DNA from: Leptospira sp. GIMC2001
GTDB lineage: Bacteria; Spirochaetota; Leptospiria; Leptospirales; Leptospiraceae
DNA length: 64,000 nucleotides
Direction of reading: 5' to 3'
Assembly: GCF_028462125.1 (NCBI RefSeq)
Contig: NZ_CP115467.1
Location: 248,001-312,000, forward strand
The notes under the pieces were generated by a model. That model made no database searches. It was given only the letters and a program-made list of their open reading frames with translations, and had not been told where the DNA came from. The position numbers and the translations under genes are program-made. Positions 57,446 to 64,000 of the stretch are shown in pieces. Position 1 is the first letter of the stretch; each line of letters opens with the position of its first letter.

Positions 57446-60400
57446 TCAGACTACAGCAGCCGCTTTTCTTCTATCATATTCTAGATAAGGCTCTAGCCAT
57501 TTTTCCACTTCGTCCGTTGTCATTTTCTTGCGAACAGCATAATCTTCCACTTGATCCTTAGATATTTTACCAACTGCAAAATACCTGGACTCAGGATGAG
57601 AGAAATACAACCCACTCACCGAACTCGCAGGCCACATTGCACAATTTTCCGTTAGGCTAATACCTGTAGTCTCGGTTACATCCATAAGTGAGAATAGAGT
57701 AAATTTCTCAGTATGATCAGGAGAAGCTGGATAACCAGCAGCTGGTCGAATACCTTGGTATTTTTCTCGAATCAAATCATCCGAACTCAGATTTTCATCC
57801 TTACCATAGCCCCACTCTTCTCGAATCTTTTTATGCATGAGTTCTGCAAATGCCTCAGCTAGTCTATCTCCAATTGCTTTGGCTAGAATAGAATTGTAGT
57901 CATCGTTTTTGTCGGCAAAGCCTAACGCATATTCATCCACACCATGACCTGTGGTTACAGCAAAGCCTCCAATATAATCGGTCTTACCAGAATCTTTTGG
58001 TGCGATAAAATCCACCAAAGAATAGTTAGGCTGCCCGTCTGGTTTATCCATTTCTTGTCTTAACATATGAAAAATAGTTTTTACTTCTTTTCTGGACTCA
58101 TCCGTATACACTTCAACATCCTCACCAACTGCATTTGCTGGAAAAAATCCAACAACAGCTCTTGCACGAAATGCCTTTGTATCAATAACTTCTTTTAACA
58201 TTTTCTGAGCATCAGCAAAAAGTATGCGAGCCTGCTCACCCATATTTGGATCTTCCAAAATCATCGGGTATCTTCCTTTGAGCTCCCAAGTATGAAAGAA
58301 CGGTGACCAGTCGATAAATTCAGCAATCTCACTCAATGAGAAGTTATCATAGACTTTTGTTCCAATGAATGATGGTTTATATGGAGTGTATGTTGACCAG
58401 TCTATTGGCGTACGATTTGCACGAGCTGACTCAAGAGAGACAAGATTTCGTTCGTTTTGACGATTGTAGTAATTTTCTCTTATACGATTCTGTTCTTTCT
58501 GTAGTTCTTCGAGATACGCATCTTTCGTTTTCGGATTCAACAAAGAGTTGACGACATTCACAACTCGAGAGGCATCTAGAACATGAACCACAGGACTTGA
58601 ATAAGCTGGAGATACTTTAACGGCCGTATGCGCTGGACTCGTAGTTGCTCCACCGATCAACAAAGGAACTTTGAATCCTTGCTTCTCCATTTCTTCGGCT
58701 ACGCCAACCATCTCATCTAAGGAAGGTGTAATCAAACCCGATAATCCTATAATATCCGCATTATGCTTTCTTGCTTCATCCAAGATTTTATCAGTAGCCA
58801 CCATAACGCCTAGATCAATCACTTCATAATTATTGCATGCGAGAACTACACCAACAATGTTCTTACCAATGTCATGAACATCACCTTTAACTGTCGCAAT
58901 AAGAAATTTCTGTTGTTTAGAATTGTCTTTGTTTTTCTTCTTCTCTTCTTCCATAAAAGGAAGTAAGTATGCTACCGCCTTCTTCATAACGCGTGCAGAC
59001 TTTACTACTTGAGGAAGGAACATTTTGCCTGCACCAAAAAGATCACCAACTACTCTCATTCCATCCATAAGTGGGCCTTCGATCACATCCAATGGCTTAT
59101 CGAGCTTAGCTCTGGCTTCTTCTGTATCAATTTCTACAAATTCATCAATCCCCTTAACAAGCGAATGAGTTAACCTCTGTTCAACGGTGCCATTTCTCCA
59201 TTCGTCTGTTTTCTTCTCAATCTTAGCTCCATCCCCTTTGAAGGACTCAGCTCGATCAATCATACGTTCAGTAGCATCGGGGCGACGGTTCAAAAGAACA
59301 TCTTCCACTAGTTCTTTTAATTCTGGATCAATCTCTTCATAGACTTCGAGCATACCAGCATTCACAATCGCCATATCCATTCCAGCTTGGATCGCATGGT
59401 ACAAAAATGCAGAATGCATAGCTTCACGAACGGGATTGTTACCTCGAAAAGAGAACGAAATGTTCGATAATCCACCACTGACTTTAGCACCAGGGCAAAG
59501 CTTCTTGATCTCACGTGTAGCTTCAATAAAATCTACAGCATAATTATTATGCTCTTCGATCCCTGTTCCAACTGTTAGAATGTTTGGATCAAAAATAATA
59601 TCTTGAGGATCAAAATTGGCATTCTCTACAAGTAGATCGTAAGCTCTTTTACAAATCCTAATTTTTTCGTCTTTCGTTGCGGCTTGCCCGTTCTCATCAA
59701 AAGCCATTACAATTACTGCCGCACCGTATCTTTGGACTTTGATTGCGTGCTCTATGAATTTTGCTTCTCCTTCTTTGAGAGAAATCGAATTGACGATGGG
59801 TTTACCTTGGATACATTTTAGTCCAGCTTCAATGACCGACCACTTTGATGAATCAATCATAAAGGGGACTTTTGTTATATCTGGTTCTGCCGCAATCAAA
59901 TTCAGATAATGAGTCATGGATGCTTCACCATCTAACATCGCTTCATCAAAATTTATATCTATAATATTTGCACCAGCTTCTACTTGCTGAGCTGCAACAG
60001 ATACTGCCTCATCGAATTTATCTTCTAGAATCAGCTTCTTAAATTTTGGAGATCCCGTAACATTTGTACGCTCACCAACCATTAAGAATCCGATTGACGG
60101 TGTAATATTCAGAGGTTCCAAGCCAGAAAGTCTACATTGCGGAACGATAGTCTTCAGTTTCCTTGGTGAATGTTTTCTCACTTCAATTGCACCAGCACCG
60201 ACGTGTTCTGGTGTTGTTCCGCAACATCCGCCAGCAATATTCAGATATCCTTCTTTTGCAAAAACTCCAAGCCATTTACCGAATTCTTCGGGAGTCTGGT
60301 CATATCCACCGAATGCATTCGGTAGTCCTGCATTCGGATAACAAGAAACATAACATTCAGCAATTCTAGAAATTTCCGCTATATAAGGCTTCATCTCTTC

Positions 60401-61171
60401 AGCACCTAATGCACAATTGATGCCAACGCTAAGAGGTCTTGCATGACGTATCGAGTTGTAGAATGCTTCGGCAGTTTGACCTGAAAGAGTTCGTCCAGAC
60501 GCATCCGTAATTGTTACTGATATTGATACAGGAAGACGAACTTTCATTTCATCAAAAACATTCTCAATAGCAAATATTGCCGCTTTCAAATTCAGAGTAT
60601 CAAAAGTAGTCTCAGGAAGCAGAATGTCTACACCTGCTTCAATAAGGGCACGAGTTTGTTCAGAATAAATGGATACCAATTCATCAAAGCTCGTTGCCCT
60701 GTAAGCTGGGTTGTTCACATCAGGAGACATGGAAGCTGTTCTATTGGTCGGGCCAATCGCTCCTGCTATAAAAATAGGTCTTGTTGGATCCTTCTCATGA
60801 AATCTTCTTTTGGCATCTAACGCACATTCTACGGATGCTTTGTTTAGTTCTACAACCAACTCTTCTAATTTATAATCAGCCTGTGAGATTTTATTTGCTG
60901 AGAAAGTATTCGTCTCCAAAATATTCACTCCAGCTTCCAGAAATTTTAGCTGTATATCAGAAATTATATCAGGTCTAGTTATTGAGAGAAGATCATTGTT
61001 GCCTTTGAGCGGGAATTTATGATCTTTAAAACGCTCACCCCGAAAGTCCTCTTCTGTCAGTGGATATTTCTGGATCATAGTGCCCATTGCACCATCTAAG
61101 ATAAGTATCTCTTTTTCTAATAAACTCAGTAATAATTTCGAGGATTCCGTTGTATATTTTGGAAATTTCAT
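57446..61171 (-). CDS. metH: Cobalamin-dependent methionine synthase
   Basis: About 1241 residues; the ATG at 61171 has AGGAG 6 nt upstream, and a TTG at 61189 is less likely. MetH moves a methyl group from 5-methyltetrahydrofolate to homocysteine. Four modules are present: homocysteine domain (zinc Cys in I-N-C-A-L-G and G-G-C-C-G-T-T-P), folate domain (G-E-R-T-N-V-T-G-S), cobalamin domain (D-V-H-D-I-G-K-N, around residue 770) and the SAM reactivation domain with [12 protein letters not shown]. The full length shows a self-contained enzyme with reactivation. It sits downstream of ahcY and a ferredoxin; a hairpin and inverted repeat lie in its leader. Confidence 0.97.
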   Translation of the reverse strand: MKFPKYTTESSKLLLSLLEKEILILDGAMGTMIQKYPLTEEDFRGERFKDHKFPLKGNNDLLSITRPDIISDIQLKFLEAGVNILETNTFSANKISQADYKLEELVVELNKASVECALDAKRRFHEKDPTRPIFIAGAIGPTNRTASMSPDVNNPAYRATSFDELVSIYSEQTRALIEAGVDILLPETTFDTLNLKAAIFAIENVFDEMKVRLPVSISVTITDASGRTLSGQTAEAFYNSIRHARPLSVGINCALGAEEMKPYIAEISRIAECYVSCYPNAGLPNAFGGYDQTPEEFGKWLGVFAKEGYLNIAGGCCGTTPEHVGAGAIEVRKHSPRKLKTIVPQCRLSGLEPLNITPSIGFLMVGERTNVTGSPKFKKLILEDKFDEAVSVAAQQVEAGANIIDINFDEAMLDGEASMTHYLNLIAAEPDITKVPFMIDSSKWSVIEAGLKCIQGKPIVNSISLKEGEAKFIEHAIKVQRYGAAVIVMAFDENGQAATKDEKIRICKRAYDLLVENANFDPQDIIFDPNILTVGTGIEEHNNYAVDFIEATREIKKLCPGAKVSGGLSNISFSFRGNNPVREAMHSAFLYHAIQAGMDMAIVNAGMLEVYEEIDPELKELVEDVLLNRRPDATERMIDRAESFKGDGAKIEKKTDEWRNGTVEQRLTHSLVKGIDEFVEIDTEEARAKLDKPLDVIEGPLMDGMRVVGDLFGAGKMFLPQVVKSARVMKKAVAYLLPFMEEEKKKNKDNSKQQKFLIATVKGDVHDIGKNIVGVVLACNNYEVIDLGVMVATDKILDEARKHNADIIGLSGLITPSLDEMVGVAEEMEKQGFKVPLLIGGATTSPAHTAVKVSPAYSSPVVHVLDASRVVNVVNSLLNPKTKDAYLEELQKEQNRIRENYYNRQNERNLVSLESARANRTPIDWSTYTPYKPSFIGTKVYDNFSLSEIAEFIDWSPFFHTWELKGRYPMILEDPNMGEQARILFADAQKMLKEVIDTKAFRARAVVGFFPANAVGEDVEVYTDESRKEVKTIFHMLRQEMDKPDGQPNYSLVDFIAPKDSGKTDYIGGFAVTTGHGVDEYALGFADKNDDYNSILAKAIGDRLAEAFAELMHKKIREEWGYGKDENLSSDDLIREKYQGIRPAAGYPASPDHTEKFTLFSLMDVTETTGISLTENCAMWPASSVSGLYFSHPESRYFAVGKISKDQVEDYAVRKKMTTDEVEKWLEPYLEYDRRKAAAVV

Positions 61172-61198
61172 TCTTTCTCCTGTTTTCAATTGATATTA

Positions 61199-61218
61199 AG
61201 CAGGTTTTCCGACCTGCT
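61199..61218 (-). promoter_or_regulatory. Hairpin in the metH leader
   Basis: AGCAGGT (61199-61205) and ACCTGCT (61212-61218) form a perfect 7-bp G/C-containing stem with a six-base loop, about 28 nt before the metH start codon and 15-20 nt ahead of the AGGAG. No T run follows, so it is unlikely to be a terminator; it could modulate translation or RNA stability. Confidence 0.4.
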
Positions 61219-61324
61219 GATTCATTCATGCACAATACAGTGCTATGCGATCTATATCATATATTCCAATTGAAATACGCTATTTACAATATATGATAAT
61301 TAGATCATTCCATGTTACAAACAC

Positions 61325-61365
61325 TATATACAATATTTGGTAATTAATTAAAACTATTGTATATA
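61325..61365 (-). promoter_or_regulatory. 11-bp inverted repeat in the ferredoxin-metH intergenic region
   Basis: TATATACAATA (61325-61335) and TATTGTATATA (61355-61365) are perfect inverted arms with a 19-bp spacer. A related half-site, TTACAATATATG, lies near 61284-61295. The DNA is A/T-rich and this could be an operator upstream of metH, a promoter-associated element or an A/T hairpin at the end of the ferredoxin transcript. Confidence 0.4.
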
Positions 61366-61408
61366 TGCAAAATTCTATCAATAGATAAAAGCTTCTAACC
61401 GATTACGA

Positions 61409-61708
61409 TTATTTGCTTGGATCCACGCATTTCGGACCCTTTAACGCAGCCTTAGAATTCAAAATCACGGGAAATTTGGCTGCTTCATCAGCGTTTTTCT
61501 GTGTCCAAGATTTGAATTTCTCTGGAACTTCATAATCTGGAAAAATCGCCTCAATCGGGCATTCGTACATGCAAGCATTGCAATCTATGCAAGTATCGGG
61601 ATTTATATATAAAATATCATCAGCTTCATGAAAAGCTTCTACCGGACATACTGCCGCACAACTTGTATATTTACAATCAACACATAACTCTGTTACTACG
61701 TAAGTCAT
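61409..61708 (-). CDS. Ferredoxin with two Fe-S sites (7Fe type)
   Basis: A 99-residue protein. The first cluster region is C-V-D-C-K-Y-T-S-C-A-A-V-C-P-V-E and the second is C-I-D-C-N-A-C-M-Y-E-C-P-I-E, the arrangement of 3Fe-4S/4Fe-4S ferredoxins with extra spacing in the first motif. A C-terminal extension of about 45 residues follows the clusters, ending with a lone Cys (P-K-C-V-D-P). It could deliver electrons to the reductive reactivation of MetH cobalamin, since it lies directly upstream of metH, but this is inference. Confidence 0.92.
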   Translation of the reverse strand: MTYVVTELCVDCKYTSCAAVCPVEAFHEADDILYINPDTCIDCNACMYECPIEAIFPDYEVPEKFKSWTQKNADEAAKFPVILNSKAALKGPKCVDPSK

Positions 61709-61803
61709 ATTCTAGATGGAGTTTAGAGGACAGAGGCAGCACTGTCTTAAGCATCCCATTCCTTATTCAATTTTTAAACTGCCCATATCAAAACCAAAAA
61801 TAC

Positions 61804-61846
61804 TTGGGATGCGAGCTCCAAAAAATTGGAGTCTCTGCTATCCCAA
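61804..61846 (-). terminator. 18-bp bulged hairpin between ahcY and the ferredoxin gene
   Basis: On the plus strand the left arm TTGGGAT-GC-GAG-CTCCAA (61804-61821) pairs with TTGGAG-CTC-GC-ATCCCAA (61826-61846) apart from three single-base bulges (61832, 61836, 61839), around a four-A loop. On the minus transcript GTATTTTTGG follows the stem, so it can act as an intrinsic terminator or attenuator after ahcY. Confidence 0.65.
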
Positions 61847-61855
61847 ATTTTAAAA

Positions 61856-61872
61856 CTAAGATCCGATCTTAG
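61856..61872 (-). terminator. 7-bp hairpin over the ahcY stop codon
   Basis: CTAAGAT (61856-61862) and ATCTTAG (61866-61872) form a perfect stem with a three-base loop, covering the ahcY stop and followed on the minus strand by TTTT. It stands directly before the longer bulged hairpin, giving a tandem terminator arrangement. Confidence 0.5.
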
Positions 61873-63188
61873 TATCTGTAATGCTCTGGCTTGTAAGGTC
61901 CTTCTTGAGGAACACCTAGATAGTCAGCTTGTTTTGGATTCAGTTTTGTGAGTCTTACTCCAAGATTTTCTAGATGGAAAGCTGCAACCTTTTCATCCAA
62001 TTGCTTAGGCAATCTATAAACGCCCAATTCATACTTGTTATTCCAAAGTTCAATCTGTGCAAGAACTTGGTTTGAGAATGAAGTCGACATTACGAAAGAT
62101 GGATGACCTGTAGCACAACCTAAGTTTACCAATCTACCTTCAGCAAGAATGATAATTGTTTTACCATCTGGGAAAGTATACTTGTCAACTTGAGGTTTGA
62201 TTTCTGTTTTTGTAACAGCTTTATCAGCATTGATACGAGCCATTTGGATCTCTGTGTCAAAATGTCCGATGTTACATAGAATCGCACCGTCTTTCATCGC
62301 TTTCATATGCTCGTAAGTTATGATGTCATCATTTCCGGTCGCAGTAACAATGATATCAGCTTGCTCAATAATATCTTCTACTCGAAGAACTTGGTAACCT
62401 TCCATACAAGCTTGAAGAGCACAGATTGGATCGATCTCTGTGATTACTACTCTAGCACCGAAGTTACGAAGAGATGCAGCGGAACCTTTTCCAACATCAC
62501 CATAACCACAAACGATACACAATTTACCAGCAAGCATAACGTCTGTTGCTCTTTTGATACCATCTGCAAGTGATTCACGACAGCCATAAAGGTTATCAAA
62601 TTTAGACTTGGTTACAGAATCATTTACGTTGATTGCTGGAACTTTCAATTCACCTTTCTTAAGCATCTTGTTCAGAGCCATAACGCCTGTAGTTGTTTCT
62701 TCGGATATACCACGAACATCTTTCATGAGTTCAGGATATTTCGTATGCATAACATGAGTTAGGTCACCACCGTCATCAAGGATCATGTTTGGTCCAGTTC
62801 CTTTGTCATCGAAGTAGATTGTCTGATCAAGGCACCACCAATATTCTTCTTCTGTCTCACCTTTCCATGCAAAAACTGGGATTCCTTTTGCAGCGATTGC
62901 GGCTGCAGCGTGATCTTGTGTAGAGAAAATATTACAAGAAGACCAACGAATTTCTGCGCCCAATTCGATTAAGGTTTCAATCAATACAGCAGTTTGGATA
63001 GTCATGTGAAGAGATCCTGCGATTCTTGCACCTTTTAGAGGTTTAGACTTTCCATATTCTGCTCTAATTCCCATAAGACCTGGCATTTCTTTCTCTGCCA
63101 TTTCAATTTCTTTTCTTCCCCATTCAGCGAGAGAAATATCTTTCACTTTATAAGGTAACACTGTAGTTTTAGTTGCTGTTGCGGACAT
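61869..63188 (-). CDS. ahcY: S-adenosylhomocysteine hydrolase
   Basis: A 439-residue NAD-dependent enzyme that splits S-adenosylhomocysteine into adenosine and homocysteine, removing the inhibitor of methyltransferases and supplying homocysteine to MetH. It shows [24 protein letters not shown], the NAD motif [10 protein letters not shown] and the C-terminal K-P-E-H-Y-R-Y that closes the neighbouring active site. AGGAGG is 6 nt before the ATG, and its first 20 bp overlap the fused regulator gene, so expression is coupled. Confidence 0.97.
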   Translation of the reverse strand: MSATATKTTVLPYKVKDISLAEWGRKEIEMAEKEMPGLMGIRAEYGKSKPLKGARIAGSLHMTIQTAVLIETLIELGAEIRWSSCNIFSTQDHAAAAIAAKGIPVFAWKGETEEEYWWCLDQTIYFDDKGTGPNMILDDGGDLTHVMHTKYPELMKDVRGISEETTTGVMALNKMLKKGELKVPAINVNDSVTKSKFDNLYGCRESLADGIKRATDVMLAGKLCIVCGYGDVGKGSAASLRNFGARVVITEIDPICALQACMEGYQVLRVEDIIEQADIIVTATGNDDIITYEHMKAMKDGAILCNIGHFDTEIQMARINADKAVTKTEIKPQVDKYTFPDGKTIIILAEGRLVNLGCATGHPSFVMSTSFSNQVLAQIELWNNKYELGVYRLPKQLDEKVAAFHLENLGVRLTKLNPKQADYLGVPQEGPYKPEHYRY

Positions 63189-64000
63189 TTAAGTCCTCCT
63201 TTTTCTTTGCTTTAATAAAAATAATTTTAAAAACGGAATCTGTTTGTATCTCTTCATCTACTATCACTTCAAATCCAGAAGAGACCAACCAATTGATAAG
63301 AATCTTAGTCTCAAAACCCAACCATAGATCTGCATATTTCTCACGCATAAATTCTTGATTGTGTTTTACTAGATCAACAATAGAAAAAATGCCACCAATA
63401 CTCAAGCAACGAGCGACTTCATTCAGTACTTTGATTGGATCAGAAATATGATGCAAAACCATGGAAGCAACAACGCAATCTGCAGTTCCAGATTTGATTG
63501 GTAAGTTTTCTAAATGAGCATATTCAACTTGGACACGTTTATCATTTTTGTATTCTTTCTTGACTGCTTCAATCATCACAGAAGATGAATCGACTGCCAG
63601 AACCTTCTCACTGCGTTCCAAAAGATAAGGTATCATTACTCCCGGTCCACAACCTAAATCAAGAACCAAGTTCGTGTTAGCTGGGATGGAATCGACCAAT
63701 TTTGCTCTATAAATATTAGAATTGATAAACTCTTCTTGAACTTTTTCCCATTTCTCACCAAGATTATTGAAAAATTCCTGGCTTCTCTCGGCTCTTTTGC
63801 CAAGGACAATATTTGCGTTACGCTGATCCGTCTCGCGACTTGGTAGATCTTCTATATAGGAAATAATTAAATTCGTAAGTTCTGCGGCGAAATCTTGATT
63901 TTTTTCTACAAGCCCATAATAAACCCACGAACCTTCTCTTCGAGATTTGAGCAGTCCTGCATCTGCAAGAATTTTGAGATGTCTTGAAATTCGAGACTGA
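63169..64000 (-). CDS. ArsR-type regulator fused to SAM methyltransferase (cut by window end)
   Basis: The reading frame runs without a stop from 63169 to the window edge at 63999-64000, giving at least 276 residues; the true start is outside. The visible N-terminal part is the second half of an ArsR winged helix ([15 protein letters not shown], then a wing R-R-E-G-S-W-V-Y-Y). A helical linker of about 65 residues follows, then a class I methyltransferase fold ([25 protein letters not shown]). It overlaps ahcY by 20 bp. It probably binds SAM or SAH to control methyl-cycle genes, an inference from fusion and context. Confidence 0.85.
   Translation of the reverse strand, partial: QSRISRHLKILADAGLLKSRREGSWVYYGLVEKNQDFAAELTNLIISYIEDLPSRETDQRNANIVLGKRAERSQEFFNNLGEKWEKVQEEFINSNIYRAKLVDSIPANTNLVLDLGCGPGVMIPYLLERSEKVLAVDSSSVMIEAVKKEYKNDKRVQVEYAHLENLPIKSGTADCVVASMVLHHISDPIKVLNEVARCLSIGGIFSIVDLVKHNQEFMREKYADLWLGFETKILINWLVSSGFEVIVDEEIQTDSVFKIIFIKAKKKEDLNVRNSN

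Noticed and set aside
61199..61260. B12-box-like sequence (CACTG followed by a CAGGT...ACCTGC stem) suggesting a cobalamin riboswitch ahead of metH
   Set aside because: Only the hairpin resembles the box; the other conserved cobalamin riboswitch segments and helices are not found in the A/T-rich leader.

Overview
The window looks like chromosomal DNA of a spirochaete of the Leptospiraceae, closest in flavour to a Leptospira. This is inferred from AT-rich sequence with many TTG/GTG starts, spirochaete-type lipoboxes (I-Q-C, V-N-C), the moxR-DUF58-batABCD block, a crotonyl-CoA carboxylase/reductase, and several outer-membrane barrels and small lipoproteins. Nearly all of it is tightly packed coding sequence. 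I see no rRNA, tRNA, CRISPR array, transposase or prophage.

Layout. 1-2341: small membrane protein, BASS-type transporter, secreted NlpC/P60 peptidase, then the only gene-free stretch above 300 bp. 2342-8357: gltB-gltD glutamate synthase. 8324-9248 (minus): an AAC(6')-like acetyltransferase and a small membrane protein. 9470-21391 (minus): twelve closely packed genes, CFA-type methyltransferase, thioesterase, MORN-like lipoprotein, moxR, DUF58, membrane protein, batA, batB, batC, batD, htpG, mostly with overlapping stops and starts. 21452-27643: a 7TM-PAS-RsbW-like sensor, DUF1295 enzyme, TraB protein, and a cheD-HDOD-shikimate kinase run. 27637-31166 (minus): thioesterase, FlgO-like protein, outer-membrane barrel, queA. 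31210-38562 (plus): a glycan assembly block (GT87, GT4, membrane protein, GT-C-like protein, MBOAT acyltransferase, SGNH partner) ending in a MazG-like gene.

38599-45439: a methyltransferase gene broken by one in-frame stop, a large chemoreceptor with an unusual N-terminal membrane domain, an outer-membrane barrel, a small secreted protein, a TPM-domain protein, a small lipoprotein and a patatin phospholipase. 45522-53719: central-carbon genes (ccr, an MDR reductase, later mutA) interspersed with a PEGA-like lipoprotein, GST, EamA transporter, a DUF2505 protein, and a ferritin-like protein carrying a histone H1-like tail. 53800-57362: cutA, DUF5329, the DUF2157-DUF4401-GDYXXLXY trio, and an unknown Cys-containing protein.

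57446-64000 (minus): an activated-methyl-cycle cluster. A fused ArsR-type regulator/methyltransferase (cut by the window end) overlaps ahcY by 20 bp; a 7Fe-type ferredoxin and metH follow. The intergenic DNA here holds the strongest unexplained structure of the window: an 18-bp bulged hairpin, an 11-bp inverted repeat and a hairpin just ahead of the metH ribosome binding site. The most interesting candidates are this regulator-methyl-cycle module, the ferritin-like/H1-tail protein, and the methyltransferase pseudogene.
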